Assembly (NCBI GenBank): GCA_012295275.1
Contig: CM022673.1
Coordinates: 15,047,788-15,111,787, forward strand
Reading direction: 5' to 3'
Source of the DNA: Chrysomallon squamiferum
Lineage: Eukaryota > Mollusca > Gastropoda > Neomphalida > Peltospiridae
DNA: 64,000 nucleotides
Position numbers and translations under genes: made by a program. The notes beneath the pieces are model-generated. The model ran no database searches. It saw nothing but the letters and a program-made list of their open reading frames with translations, and was not told the DNA's origin. Positions 11,966 through 26,000 of the stretch are shown here, in pieces. Positions within the stretch are counted from its first letter, which is position 1, and each line of letters begins with the position of its first letter.

Positions 11966-14349
11966 CTACAGACACCAATCCACTGGCTCAATGCCTGCTT
12001 TCTTCAAAGCTTCATTTGCTTTGGAAAAGCATTTGCACCCAGAAAACTTGTTAAAACTCAGAGGTGAAGGGTGAGCGGTTTTGATGATAGTGTGACGAGA
12101 TGTATCGAGTAATTTTTCTTTTTTGTGAGCAAACATTCCCCACAAGATGAATACAACATGTCTGGGACTCTTGTCGCTGATTATCTTCAAAACACGATCA
12201 GTAAATTTCTGCCATCCGTATTTTTTGTGTGAATTGGGGATGTGAGCCCTATGATGAAAAAATAAAACAGATTCATTATTCCATTAGCATTGTGTGAGTT
12301 AGGGGTTAAGCCCTTGAAAGAAAGAAAAAAAAAACATTTTAAAATAAAATTAAAAAGAAATTCAAGTCTACAGTCAATAGGTAGGACATTTATCTTTGTA
12401 TTATTACGTAAGTTGTGGGATTGAACTGAGCCCTAACGAAGAAAAACAGGTTTTAAAAAAAAAAAAAAAAGTACTTTGCATTGGACACCTATCTTGGTAA
12501 TAGCATTGTAGGAGAACAACATTCAGGATGATAACTATTGCATTATGCTGAACATTTAAAGACACCATGCTAAATGTCTTGTCTTTAAACAAGATCTCAT
12601 TTAAATATTTTGTATTTGAACTCAAACTGATGTATAAACTTACCAATGTTCCTTCAAATATCAAAAAATACAAAAACATGTCAGATATATTCAATAACTC
12701 CACTTGTGCATCAGTGGAAAATTTCAGATTCTGTATATTTATGACAACAATGTCCTAACACTCAAATTTTACTAAACCTACCAAAAATATTTAAATATCT
12801 TCAGGTATTTGAAATTCAATATTTTATATGACTATTTTTAAGTGCAATATTTTTCATGACTATTTTTAAATTCAGTATTTTACATGATTATTTTAAAATC
12901 AGAATTTCATAAAATTATTTTTACAAAAACAAGAAAGGAAGGCAGGACTTACTCGACTGTCAGTGTGGCATTAAGAAGTAAAACTCCTTCTTCAGCCCAT
13001 TTTGTCAGGTTGCCGTGGTTTGGTGCTTTAAAACCAGGAATGTCCGTTGATAGTTCTTTGTACATGTTCTTCAGTGATGGTGGTATCGAAACACCTTCAT
13101 TGACTGAAAAACTCAATCCCATTGCCTACAACAACAACAATGAAATTAATAAAGATAAATATTACATAGTAGTTGTAGTAGTAATAATCATAGTAACAAC
13201 AATAATGCAACAAACTATTATTCCATTAAAAAATTAATAAAGAAATATATCTTTGTACTAGTAGTTTAAAATATAATCCTTATTTCAAGTGTTCAAACTT
13301 AATGCATCAAATAAATAAGATGGTCGTTTTAAATAAATACATACCTGACTATCATCATGGTATGGGTCTTGACCAAGGATAACCACCTTTATCTAAAATC
13401 AGATTAAGTTAAAAATAAAATTTTGGAAATATAAAACTTCCTGATATAACTTCACAGATTAACCTTGATTGTACATGAATATATAGCAATTATTTGACTG
13501 AAAAATTATGAATTTAATTATTTTTGCAACCCATTTTTATAAATAATCATTACTATGGTTATTAATGGTAAAAATCATTATATTTATGATTAAAGTAACT
13601 TAGTTATATAAATGAAGATCACATGAAATTAAATAACTTGAAAACCTGGCTTACTTTATCAAAAGGAGTCAATTCAAAAGCATTGAAAATAAGATCCCAT
13701 GGAGGAAATATAGTCTTTGCTTTGTAATCAGCTATCAATTTCTTTTCAAGTTCTTGGAAATAATTCTCTTCTATCTCCGACTGCAGAACTTCTTTCCAGC
13801 TCTTATCCTTTAGAAGTGAAATTAGATTTTTTTCATCTAAAAAAACAACAAAAAAACTAACTTTTAAATACGTTTTGATAGTAATTAAATTATTTGCTTT
13901 GTAATGTAGCACAGATTATTTGTATGTGAAGTATATGAATGATGGTTTTTATCTTCTGTATCTCGCTTTCTGTAACACTGGCTGAGAAATGAATTGGATA
14001 ATCTCATTAAATAATAAATATGTAATTATGCAACATTTTCATTATCATTAACTTCATAAATATGCATGGAAGAAAAGTTGTTTATTTTATATTTTAAAGT
14101 TAATTTATATCTGATCTTTGAATACTAAAATTTAATGCCGGTACTATAATGAATAAAGTATAACTTGCAATGCAAGCTTGCAAGACTACTATTATTAGTA
14201 CACTGTATATCTTACCAATTCTACTAATGCTACTTTCTATTTAAAATGATTATATAAAAACATAATGTTTGTATACCATGCTTATCACTCTTTTTCAATT
14301 TTTTGGAAGGTGATGTATTTTCTAAAGATTTTCGTTTTGTTGGTGGCAT
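11966..14349 (-). CDS. UNG: Uracil-DNA glycosylase (UNG)
   Basis: Five exons on minus: 14277-14349, 13655-13836, 13345-13392, 12953-13125 and 11966-12248, summing to 759 nt (252 residues plus stop) with all phases matching. The enzyme removes uracil from DNA and starts base excision repair. Motifs: water-activating loop GQDPYH at residues 92-97 (catalytic Asp94), the Ser/Pro loop after GVSIPPSL, the uracil-binding strand LLLNATLTV, and the Leu-intercalation loop HPSPLS with His218. The N-terminus ([19 protein letters not shown]) is short, basic and Ser/Pro-rich like the nuclear-targeting ends of UNG proteins; no mitochondrial presequence is evident in this first exon. Length is slightly below human UNG, from a shorter N-terminal tail. 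Start chosen at the only ATG in the first exon. Convergent with LRRC46. All key residues are present, so it should be active. Confidence 0.96.
12365..12435 (+). mobile_element. Possible tRNA-like SINE relic in UNG intron
   Basis: Contains GTTGTGGGATTGAACTGAGCCC, similar to a tRNA B box and its 3' side, about 45 bases after TAGGTAGGAC, a poor A-box match. Too decayed to assign a family. Confidence 0.3.
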
Positions 14350-15420
14350 GTTTCAAAATATAGACTATATTATATATAATAATAATTATTATTAATTTTG
14401 TTTTATCGGAATTTATCCTGCCCGCCTTTCGAAAGAATGTCCCTCACAACTACCGGCGGAATAATTTCCTGTTACTAGCTACGAAATATAGTACCCTTAG
14501 TTTTTGCAAATAAATTATGAACAAAATAAGACATTTATGTTGCATATATAATACTATGAGAACTAATTTTAAGATGTAAATATTATTATTATTATTTTCT
14601 AAACATTTTGTTCTCCAACGGCGGAATAATATGTTTTTCCACCAGTATCATAGAATGCTATTTCCACGAGCAGTTTACCAAAGTAAATTTGCTCATTGTG
14701 GACATATTATTCATAAATAAGATGAAACATATACTAATGAAATGAATGAAAGAATAGATTCGCGACACCTAACATATTTTAAATATTACCTGTTATATTG
14801 TTATCATTGTTTTAATCACCTACGAATAATGACATAAAAAAATATTTCACTGTTTTACGGTTGTCGACTGGAAACATGGGATATTTCATATCAAACACGT
14901 ATCATAACCTATTAATATATCAAGTGTGGTCCAGTGAGTAAAGAAAATGAATGCATTAGATTATGAAAAAAAAAAAGAAGAAAATAAATAAAATACTCAT
15001 TATACTGGGTATCATTTTCTTATTATTTTTTAATGTCGTGTTTATCCTATGACTTTACTGAATTGTGTGTTTGTTAGTGTGCTTGTAAGAAACGTGAACA
15101 AAACAGAAAAATGATGCCTAACTCATATCCGTTAACACTAATAAAAAGTATATAAAATAATCATTATCGTCAAAATCATCATCATCATAATCATAATCAA
15201 CAAATAAATAAATAATAATATTTAATAATTAATTTTTGTAATATCATGAAAAAATATTTCAGGCTTTAATATTTCTTTATTTAAAATAAATAAATAAATG
15301 AATAAATAAATAAATAACGCTTTAATAACAGTTTTTGACAACGTCCGTTGTCTGGCCTTGGGACGGATCACAACAAATGGATCCATGGCACTTTTTAGGA
15401 ACTACGTCACTTTTTATTAA
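14350..15420. other. Intergenic promoter region between UNG and the SDR gene
   Basis: The genes diverge, so this about 1 kb should hold both promoters. No coding exon seen. It contains short ATT/AATA repeats (14583-14597, 15285-15316) and a near-palindrome ACAACGTCCGTTGT at 15338-15351 just upstream of the likely SDR first exon. Confidence 0.4.
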
Positions 15421-15507
15421 AGGCCACCAGCAGTCTGAAATAATTAAGGAGCATTGCAGATCAAGTGGGCAGTGTTTTAAGACGTCTGCTGTTGAAAAGA
15501 CAATTGT
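15421..15507 (+). other. Probable non-coding first exon of the SDR gene
   Basis: A good donor GTAAGT follows 15507, and the first coding exon begins at an acceptor (TTTTAG) after 16799, nine bases before its ATG. This implies an upstream untranslated exon. The 5' end is not determined from sequence. Confidence 0.4.
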
Positions 15508-16189
15508 GTAAGTTGTAATTTTATTTAATTATAACTTTGTTTATGCAAGTATTTAATTTGTGGGTATTTTTCTTTCAGTGAAGACAAAACCTTTATTATT
15601 TTAATTGGTACATGAATCATAAATTAATTGTCACGGTGTTTTCAATTTCGTTATCATTATTAGTAAAATCTGCATGGATATTACTTATTTTATTACGATG
15701 TAGTAATAATGTAAATGAACTCAGTATTTATACTTTTTAATTGTTTTATTTCGAGACATTCCTAATCTGTCGGGGTACTTCCTGTGTCAAAATTAATGCT
15801 ATTTTTAGCGTAAGGGACATAACTCCAGCATATTGCATAATAATGATAATGAAATATTTATCGAAATGTACCGAGCTGAATAATTTAACCTCTTCTGCAG
15901 GCAGCTGATATTTCTGAATGCTTGGTCTTAATTGTACAGACTATTAAGCAGCATGTAGGCATACCTCAGTAATAAGTTGCAGTCATATTTTCAGTTCACA
16001 TGATTATAATCATATGATACGGGCCATGGGGGTCTTGCTCATTAATACTTGCAATACTGAATCACTAATAAACGGATGTGGCTTTATGACTCATATCAGT
16101 AATGTTTTATGGGAGATTGTTTCCAAATGTACAATGTAAATTATTAGTTTAATATGTATTTGTATTAAATATCATTATTATTTTACAGA

Positions 16190-16190
<1 letters not shown>

Positions 16191-16251
<61 letters not shown>

Positions 16252-16270
16252 AATAAATAAAAATAATAAT
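16191..16270. repeat. (AAT)n microsatellite
   Basis: Pure AAT run to about 16249 then AAAT variants, in the SDR 5' intron. Confidence 0.9.
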
Positions 16271-16474
16271 AAATAAAAAATAAAACAAAAGATCATAGTT
16301 TTGTAAACTTCTGATAATGCATATAGGACACACTATTACCAATTCCTGGAATAATAAAAGGAATATATTTATTATTTTAAGGTAAAACCTGTTATTTCCG
16401 TGTTTTGCACAGTTAAAATATAAGTGAGCAAAATTGTTCAGAAATTTGACCTTGGCATATGTTATCCCCATTTG

Positions 16475-16478
<4 letters not shown>

Positions 16479-16526
<48 letters not shown>

Positions 16527-16545
16527 TTATTTATTTATTTATTTT
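16479..16545. repeat. (TA)n(TTTA)n microsatellite
   Basis: About 42 bp of TA then TTTA repeats, in the SDR 5' intron. Confidence 0.9.
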
Positions 16546-16808
16546 TTTTCTCTCAAATAGTGACATCTGCTGGGTTAATTACAAAATGCATAAAGCATCC
16601 CAGCAGTTTTTATTTATTTGTTTATTTTTTAAACTGTATAAATAAATTTAATTATGTATTCATTCTGAATTTATTAACATATTTGTCATTATGTAATCCA
16701 CATGGCTGACATGACGTTAAGCATTTTGTTATTCAGTGTTTATTAACTGGTACATTCTTCCAGAGAAAAACATTCTGATTATCTTCTTCTTTGTTTTAGA
16801 GAAACAAA

Positions 16809-19800
16809 ATGACAGGTAGGGTAATTATTGTCACTGGAGCCAACTCCGGAATTGGATATGAAACTGCTAAGTTTCTCTGTAATGGTGGTAATGAAGTAAT
16901 CTTGGCCTGTCGCAATGAAGAAAAAGGAAAAGCAGCTGTTGGGAAAATTCTGGAATCAAATCCAAATGCTCTTGCATCCTTTATGATGGTAAGAACACAA
17001 TATTTTTCCATAATTAGATTGGTAACTAGTTTTAAAATAAAATGTTAACAGAATATTATGAACGAAAAAAAAAAATTCTTAATTTATTTTTAATTAAACA
17101 TTTTTTTAAGTTGTTATATCTATCACTTTTAAATACATATGTTATATACACACACACACATACACACATACATATATATATATGCACACACACTTTTTAC
17201 TTTTGGCTTTACAATTTCACATGTACCTTCTGTGCTTGTTAAACATAATAATTCAGTTTATTGTGTAATTGAACAGGTTTCACATGCATAAATATTTTAA
17301 TGTTTTACAGCTGGATCTTGCAGACTTGTCTTCTGTGAGGAAATTTGTTGAAGACTTTCAGGCGAGTGGTAAGAAGTTGTATGCTCTTGTAAACAATGCT
17401 GGTATTTACCCAAATAAGAGATCTCCTCGACAGTTTACCAAGGACAACTTTGAACTAGCCATGGGCACCAATCACCTAGGTGAGTTTTAATTTGATCAAA
17501 CTTTAATCTCAAAAAGGATACATCCATGATTTTATCAAACATTGATCTCAAAAAGGATGCATCCTTGATTTTATCAAACATTAATCTCAATAAGGATAGG
17601 TATTTAAGTTTATCAAATTTTACTACATCAATAGCCATAGGTACAAGTCATCTAGGTGAATTGTAATTAATTTTATCAAACTAATCTCAAAAAGGATAGA
17701 TCTTTGAGTTTATCAAATCTTGCCAGGGGACACATTGCTAGTCATCAGTATCAGTCACCTAGGTGAGTCATACATAGTTATTTGTTAAAACATGATCTGA
17801 AAAAACATGGCCTTCTGAGAGAATAGATCTTTGAGTTACCTAATCTTACTAGGGGATGCATCATTTCAAAGAAATTCACAAGAAGAAAAATTGTTGACAG
17901 ACACATTTGTGTTTGTACAGTCAGTCATTTTGAGTTTAAAAAACATGACCAGACAAATTGAATAGAAAATAAAAATTTGTCTGTAGAGAGTTAAATGATT
18001 TTGTCCCAATCTTGTTTGATGTATTTAACCAGTAATGCATATAGCTGTGTATAAAGATAAATAAATAAGTAGATTTAAATCAGTTATTATTATTTCTTTG
18101 TTTCTTTTTTTAAAGGACATTTTCTTCTGACTAATCTTCTTCTTGGAAATTTGGAGAGTACAGCTTCTGAAATTGGAGATGCTCGAATTGTGACAGTCAC
18201 TTCTATGTTACATGACAGAAACCTCAAGAAACGAATGAGACATGGTAATTATTATGTTTTGAATTCTTGAAATTCTTCTGAATTTTTTTTTTATATATAA
18301 TACCTTTTAAAATTCCTTTTCATCTCAATACGTTAATGAGATTTAATTGTTTTCATTGATTTAATTATTTTTAATAATGTCACATTTTAAAATGATTATC
18401 TTTAATTACATTTAAATTATATCTGTGATACTGATCATTTAAGTACTATATGAATACTACATTTAAACTTTAAACTCTGATGATAATAATAAAACAGCTT
18501 GAACACAGATATCAAAAATTTAATTGCAATTATTTTATATAAATGTTCATATTTTACAGTGACTGCTTTTGACATTGATGATATTTTCATGGCTGGTGAG
18601 GGTAAATACAGTGCTGACAATGCATACAAGAATTCCAAACTGGCCAATGTTTTGTTCACCTATGAGCTAGCCAAACAACTGCAGGACAGAGGAGTAACAG
18701 CTAACTGTGTTTGTCCAGGTAACTTAAATCAGTTTAAACAGATAGAAAATATAGATGTATTGATGGATAGATACAGATATACTGAAGAATAATCGACAGA
18801 GCACCACCCAGCAGCTCCGATGTAACAAATCTTTTTTTTTGACCTGGCAAAGAGGATAACCTCAGCCTTATGATGATGTTAGGAAAAAAATAACTGCATA
18901 CCTTTAACAACAACTTTACCACTGTTTAGAGCTTTTACAAATTGTATTATTTATGTTTAATTTTAATTTTTTATTGTAGGTTTCATTCCAGCAACTAATC
19001 TGAGTCGTAATGCAACTGCATCTACCAGATTCTTTATCAGATATGTTCTAGGCGGAATGTTTCGTTTCACAAAGATCACTCAGACTGTGGACCAGGGTGC
19101 CAGGGCTGTAGTTGAGCTGGTTACTGACGAAAAGTTCAAAGGTGAGTTGTACTTGTAATTTAAATTGTAATTGTGAAACTTTGAATAGTTATGAGGTATT
19201 TAGCTCATAATATTTTTTTAAATAAAATATCTGTGAAAATAACTGTACTATTGTTTGTTTAGCCAAATTCAGTATAGCTGCAAAGTATGAAGGGGTTGTA
19301 TAAATCTTTTAAATATTTTTTCAAGATCAGATATTTTTTTTTGCTCCAAGTGATTTTTATTATTGTTTATTTCTTTTTTTTAATTTGAGTATTCTAATGC
19401 TGCTGCTAACAACTAACCTTAAACATTTTGTACATTTCCCAGATTTTTATTTGTTGCTTGTTAGTGTAATATTTTTTAAATTTAACAATTGTGGACAGAT
19501 GAAAGTTTGTTAAATATGTTTTCTACATTGGTCTATTCCAAGATTTTGTTATTTATTTTTCTGTTTTTATTTTTTGTTTTTCAAGAGTATGTTAAAGTTC
19601 TAGCAAAATGAAAATCATATAATTATATATTCTCATTTTCTTATTTCATTTATTTGTGAATTTTGTGTAGGGGTGAATGGGAAGTATTTCAAAAACCATG
19701 CAGAAGCTAGGTCCTCTGATGAGTCAATGGACGAGGAACTTCGTGTCAAGCTGTGGGAACTTAGTGCACGCTACTGTCACCTGAAGGGATATGAACCATT

Positions 19801-20767
19801 GGATGCCGAGTTGCCAGCACAAGAGACTGAGGAAGCAACAGCAAAACCAAAAGGTATTTAGAAAAAACCCAGATCTGAAGCTATCTTTAGTTATGTTGGA
19901 TACAGAATGATAAAATTTGTATTTGTTTTGTTACTACTTTGACTTTGTTGGTATGAACATGCTGTTGGATGTGTTATTTTTAGGTAATTTGGTTTGTTAC
20001 CTTTGCTTAATAGTAAGATTATCTCTTTATAAGAAGAAATATTAGCAGAGGTTTTTTAAGTCGACAAAGATTTACATTCGAAAAAAAACACTTCATGAAC
20101 TGTTACTCTTTTAATGTGCATTTGCCTATTTTTGTTATTAATTTTTTCTTTTTTGATTAATTATTTGTTGTTTTTTTGAATCAGTGGATTATGTTATGGT
20201 AAGCGTATTAAACTGTTTCTGGGTGTTTTGAATTTGTAAAAGATTACTTTTCTTAGATCTCTCTATTAGCTGTCTTTTACTGTTTTTTTTTGTTTTTGTT
20301 TTTGAAAAATGATTATTAGTATGTTAGGAAGTTAGGATCAAATTATTAAACGTAGAGGTTTAGATCATTTTTCTCTTTGTCTAAGGGCACTCTTTTATTG
20401 AATTAAAATGGGGTTAGTAAGTATCATTTTTATTGTGATTTATTATTTTAATTTATTTTAATTAATTGCCATTTTTATTTTGTTTTGTATAATTTTAAAT
20501 ATTTTATTTCATTTAATATTTGTTGGTTTTTATTTTTTCTCCATGTTTATTGATAACAGCATAACATTAGTCATGTTTTAAATACCTTTGATGGCAGATA
20601 TGTAAATAAAAATAAAATAATAAGAAAAAAGTGACAACACTGAATTGCATAATAAAATAATATTTAAAAAAAAAGAAAAAAAAGTGACAACCCCGAATTG
20701 CATAATAAGTTTTCATCAATGATGAAAAGCATTACTGGCGGCTTATTCCATTCTGTACTGGCAAGGG

Positions 20768-20812
<45 letters not shown>

Positions 20813-23057
20813 TTGTTAGCAGTATTTAAATTAAATTATTTTGTATAATTCTGTACTGCAATTTAATTGACATTAAAACTGTCAGAAAGTATTTTTCCTT
20901 TTAAATAATTTGAAGTAAATATATTTTTAATAGTCTAAATATTTTTCTAATTTTGTTTAAATGTGAAGTCTTCTGATTTATCATGCAGTTTCATGTTGAA
21001 AACCCCCCACAAAAACCCCCAACAAAAAACACCTTAATAACTAATAAAACATTTGCCATCAAACATTGTGATTAGGAAAACTTTATTTCTCATACTGATA
21101 TTACTTCATTTCTTTACTTTTTTGTTGTTTTTAAGTTCAATTTGTTTTGTTCATTACTTTTCATTTCTGAAATTATTTAATTTTTTTTTTTAATTAAACC
21201 AAATTCTTACTTTATTGTTTTAGTTAATTTCAAGCGGTGGGTGACCATTTGATCATGTTTTAGTTTTGATGCATTTTGTTCAGTATCAGTACTAATTAGT
21301 GTATTCTTTGTTACTTGTTCCTTTAACAGGTTTATCATAATTATCTCTTTATATTATAGGTAAATGTAGTTCAAATTTAATATACTTTTAAAATGATAGC
21401 TATATATAAATTTGAAGTAACAGCATCAATTTAAAATAATCATAATGCACTTGTTTTGAAAGTATAAATCAGTAATGGTATTATTTTTGTATCATCATTA
21501 TTATGTTATTGTTATTGTTATTGATTATTATTATTATAAATCATATGCTAATTATGTTAGGATAGCACTATAAAAGATTTCAAACTATTAGTTGATAAAA
21601 AGAATAGCTTGTGTTATTGTACAAACACCCACAAACACCTAATATGTGGTTTTTTTAAATGTGTTGAAATATCATTAAATTCATTTATTATTATTAATAT
21701 ATATTTTTTTCTTATTTAAGATTCCAATTAAATATGTCTGTTATTTGTGAAATGCATTATTTTTCATTTCAGATGACATTTATTTATTTATTTTATAAAG
21801 ACATATTTTTTCATAAGTATATTTCTTTTTATATATAATTATTTTTCTTAAGAAAACGAAGGCACAGAAGCTGTTGAAACTTCTAAAGATGAGGTGAAAG
21901 ACAAGGAAGAGAAATCGGAAAAGGAAGTGACTGAAGAGAAGAGTGAAGTGAAGGATGAAGAAAAGAAAGAAGAAGAAACTGATAAAACCGAAGAAAAAAC
22001 TGAAGAGAAAGATAAGAAAGAAGGTAAGTAATAACAAGAGAATTGCACTCAAGTGACTGTTAGTGATTTTATTTAATTTGTTTTTTATTTTATTAGTAAT
22101 ATTATTGAGGAAGATAATTTTATTAATAATTTTTATATTCTATTATTATTAATAATAATAATAATAAGTAGTAGTCACAGATTCTTGCCTGTATTGTGTA
22201 TATAGTTACACTGTCAAAAAATGTACTTATAACTGACTGCTAACCATTTCCACAGCTCAAGTAATCTTAATTACTATAATTAATACACGGTCAAGTTTAA
22301 TAAAGTTTGTTCAGAAGACAAGCAAGACTTCTCATTTAGTTATTATCTCATATGGGTTGGTTTGCCAATTCACTTATTTTAAATTTGCCAGGTGCTGAAC
22401 TGCATTTGCATTCCAGTACAAAGGCAGCACTATTAGAATATATATTTTGTAAACTACTGGATGAACATCTTTTTGATTTGGAATGCATGATGTTGATTAG
22501 ATTACAGTGTCTCTAATATCTTGGCTAAGCAAAATACGTACATTAAGACAAAGTTTGATATTTTAGAGAATATTTTAAAAATCAATTGGATTTGGGTAAA
22601 TTATTTTTAGATTATAGAACATTGCTTGACTAGTACTATATTGTCCATTGGCTTTCTATGTTCTAGATGTCACTGTTGAATAAAGCTGTTCCCAGTTTTC
22701 ATTAAATGTCTCATTTTATTTTTTGGATAAAAATAATTTGATAAAATGCATTGTAATAATGTCATAATGACCCACTGCTCATTTGAAAAGCTTTGACTAG
22801 TAACATTTCATTTCTCCATTTATTAATTTATACATTAAGCAGTACTTCATTTTCTTTCTTTTTTTGTAATTGTCAGGTTTTATAAGTTTTGATAGTCTTA
22901 GTTTCACATTAAGGCATCCATTAATTGGTTGTGTTTTTTTTTTATATTAACAGACACAGAAGAAAAGAAGGAAATGGTTTCAGATGAGAAAGTCACAGAT
23001 GAAAAGATTGTTGCAGCTGATGTTGAGCCTGCCAAGACTGAAGTTGCTGCTCAGTAA
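16809..23057 (+). CDS. Retinol-dehydrogenase-like short-chain dehydrogenase/reductase with acidic tail
   Basis: Eight coding exons: 16809-16988, 17311-17479, 18116-18244, 18560-18718, 18980-19141, 19671-19853, 21853-22023 and 22954-23057, totalling 1257 nt (418 residues) with all phases consistent. The classical SDR core resembles RDH11/12/13/14-type enzymes: cofactor loop TGANSGIG at residues 9-16, NNAG at 88-91, NHLGHF at 114-119, and the Ser-Tyr-Lys set as Ser146 (VTVTS), Tyr182 and Lys186 (YKNSK). ACR after the second strand suggests NADP(H). The likely reaction is NADP-dependent oxidoreduction of a retinoid or other lipid carbonyl, but the substrate cannot be read. Unlike RDH11/12, there is no N-terminal membrane anchor. 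Residues 328-418, from the last two exons, form a Glu/Lys/Asp-rich tail absent from the vertebrate enzymes. Reading through the exon-7 donor would instead end two codons later (GI-stop at 19859-19861), giving a tail-less form. Confidence 0.9.
17480..17870 (+). repeat. Intronic repeat derived from SDR exon 3 end and its donor site
   Basis: Just after the exon-3 donor the intron carries several diverged units of about 39-45 bp (core TTTTATCAAAC...AATCTCAAAAAGGAT). Embedded in it are two copies of the exon end plus donor: 17633-17660 resembles the last 24 exon bases and GTGA of the donor, and 17744-17766 repeats TCACCTAG followed by GTGAGT. See the finding. Confidence 0.8.
20770..20814. repeat. 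(TTTA)n microsatellite
   Basis: Tetranucleotide run in the SDR intron between exons 7 and 8. Confidence 0.9.
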
Positions 23058-26000
23058 ATAAAAACAAAAACAGCAGCACCAGCGATGATAATGGTGATGG
23101 TGTGGAATACAGCAAGACGATGTTATGCACGACAACAGAAGTTAGAAAGATATTTTTTCCTTTATTTCGGACTTGGTAAATATATTAAAGCTTATGCATT
23201 GGTCTCCTAAAATTGCAGAATTTCCTTGTCGGTCCTGCTATATCTGTATTTATGGACTTGATATTCACAATATTTGTAAGTAGTATTAGACCTATCATTT
23301 AACATCAAAAACATTTTTGTTTTCTATGTTCCTGAAGTAAATATTTCTTCACTGTGTCATTTAGTGCATCATTTTTCTTGGATAAAATCATTAAAAAAAA
23401 AAAAATGGATAATTCTATGATATTTAGCTTAGAAATATTTAACTGTTTTACATGCAGAGTAGACCATAGGATATTTTGTTCTTTGTAACTTCTTTTGTGG
23501 ATAAATAAAAATAAAATTGGACAATTCATGTACGTTTGGCTTATAAATGTTTTACATGCAGTGCAGATGTCTTGTTTTTAAAGAAACATTAGTATTGTAG
23601 TAATGAATTTTGATACTGCTACTTTTTTTTCTTTAACTTGTACTAGTAGTCTTCAGTAGTAAGTAGTGAAAAGCTTATTTTTGATAGCAAACTCCTGCTA
23701 TAAAAATATAAGTAGTTTTTGGTTTTTTACCTTTTGTATGCAACTTTTTATACTGATCATTCTGAAATGAACATTTACAGCTTTTAAGTCAAAAAAATTT
23801 TGAATAGCATTGTAGTTCTGGTATACATTTTTCTGTTTTTAAATAATTCTTCAAATTTAAAAAAAAAAAAAAAAAAAATATCAATTTTGAAAATTATCAG
23901 TGTATGAATGCCACACAAGATAAAAAATGTTTTCCCTAAAAAGCCTGAATTTATATTTTGCCACTAAAACAAATTTACATTCATTTGTGCCTTTTTTTTT
24001 GTCATTGTGTTGTGAAAAGTTGAATTTGAAGTGAAATGATAGTTGCTTCAAAATAGTAATTTAATGTAATAATTACTTCATTAATCACAATTTATAATGC
24101 TCTTTCTTCTATTTAACTACATCAGATAAAAACATCTGACATTTTAATTTATTTTCACTTAATTTTAACAGTTTAAATTTTTCTGTTACAGCTTAAAAAT
24201 TAGTCATTTTGTGATAAAAGTTATGTTGAAAATGAAATAAAAGAAATATTGCTTTAAAACTATAAAGTAGGTTAACTATTTTTAATCATTGAAACATATT
24301 TGAAAAATTAATCTGAAGACTTACAAAGTTTAAATTGGATCTCAAACAACTTAAATAAAAATAAAAAAAAATCTCAATTTGCAGAAAAACTTAATATAAT
24401 CTCAAATTTGGTTGTTATGGTTATGGCTTACATATTGCTGATATTCAGCATACTAAAAAAAACTAATAATAATAAAAAAAAAAAAATACGGTAAACAAAA
24501 TCAGTAATATTGTAAGTGTTTTAATTGTTTTTTTAATTTGTTCTTGCTATGTGTTATGCAATCAGTATGTGTTTATACATTTTACTAACCTTTTCACTGG
24601 GTTTGTTACTAGCCATTTTGTTAATTTTTTTGTTTTTTCTTTTACAAAATATCTCATGTATGTTATAACAATCATATTTGTATTATTTTATATTATTTTC
24701 ATAAAATAAACTAGGTTATTAATTTCCCCCACCCCTGCTTTGATATTTAGTGCAATACTCAATGGTTCCTGGTCATTTTTTTAGATTTGATACTCATTTA
24801 TAACCTGTTGTACAATTTTCAAATTTGTTCATAAAATTATTGGCTTTGTCAAAAAAGTATATTTAAGTTAAGGTGGCAATACTAATAAGTATATTTAATT
24901 TACACCATTGATAAATAGCTTATGACTATAAAATAATGATTGTTAAGATCTATTTTTAATTTATTGAATAAAGTAATGCAGAATGAAAAATTATTGAGAG
25001 GTGTCAGCATAACGAGAAAACATTTACACCTCAGAATTTATGACCTTGAAATTATAATACTTTATTAGTAGTAAATATTGATAATAAATAACAATATTTA
25101 AATTTGAGGCATAATGCTGCTGTGTCACCAACTTAAATATATTTGTTTAAACAGCTTCTGACTGTATATTATAAATTTCTTTCATCAGTTTTGTACATTT
25201 TTCATAATCTCTTCAATACTGCTTTTAAAAACAACTGTTAGAATATTAAATATTTTTGTACTTTTTCTTTGCTTCTATCATTATTCTCTTTAGAGTCATC
25301 ATTTCGATGTTTAGCGATGGAATATGATTCACTTGTAATTTTATTAAAGGTGATATTTTTTTGCAAAAAAGAACAGAAAAACAAGTTTTTGCTTTATATG
25401 TGCCTTCATTATTTTTTTTTTGTGCAATGCATTTTTATATATATATATATATATATAGAGATTTTTGACTCACTGTGCTCAAACAAATATTTTTATTTTT
25501 GTTTTTTCAAGCCATTTTATTATTATTACTGTGACTGGTGCTAAATGTTTTTTTTGCTATTAGATCTTACTGTATTTTTCATTCACTTCAGTTCTGTCAG
25601 AATTTCTGTTAGTTTTGTTTTACAAATTCCTTCACCTTTAATGGGTTTTTTAATTTTTTGTTTGTTTGTTTTCCCACTGTAAGATATTAATTTTAGAATA
25701 ATATGTCTTGTCTGTTTGCTCAAGTTTTATGTTAGTTTGGTTTCACAGTGTAGTTTACATGGGTTTGGTCTATTTAATATATTAATAATGGCACTTTCAA
25801 ATTTTGCTTTTACAAAAATAGTGTTATATTATTAATATGAAAACTTTTACACATACAAAACAAAATGTGCACTGCTGGTTCAGTTTGTTTTGGTTTTAAT
25901 TTTAAAAACAAATATATATATTAAAGATAATTTTTACAAAGAGCATTTCTTTGAAATTATTCTTTTGGTACATTATTTTTTGTGCCATATTTTTGTATGT

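Noticed and set aside
17435-17638. Minus-strand frame with repeated [13 protein letters not shown]-type peptide
   Set aside because: Shadow of the intronic tandem repeat and of SDR exon 3.
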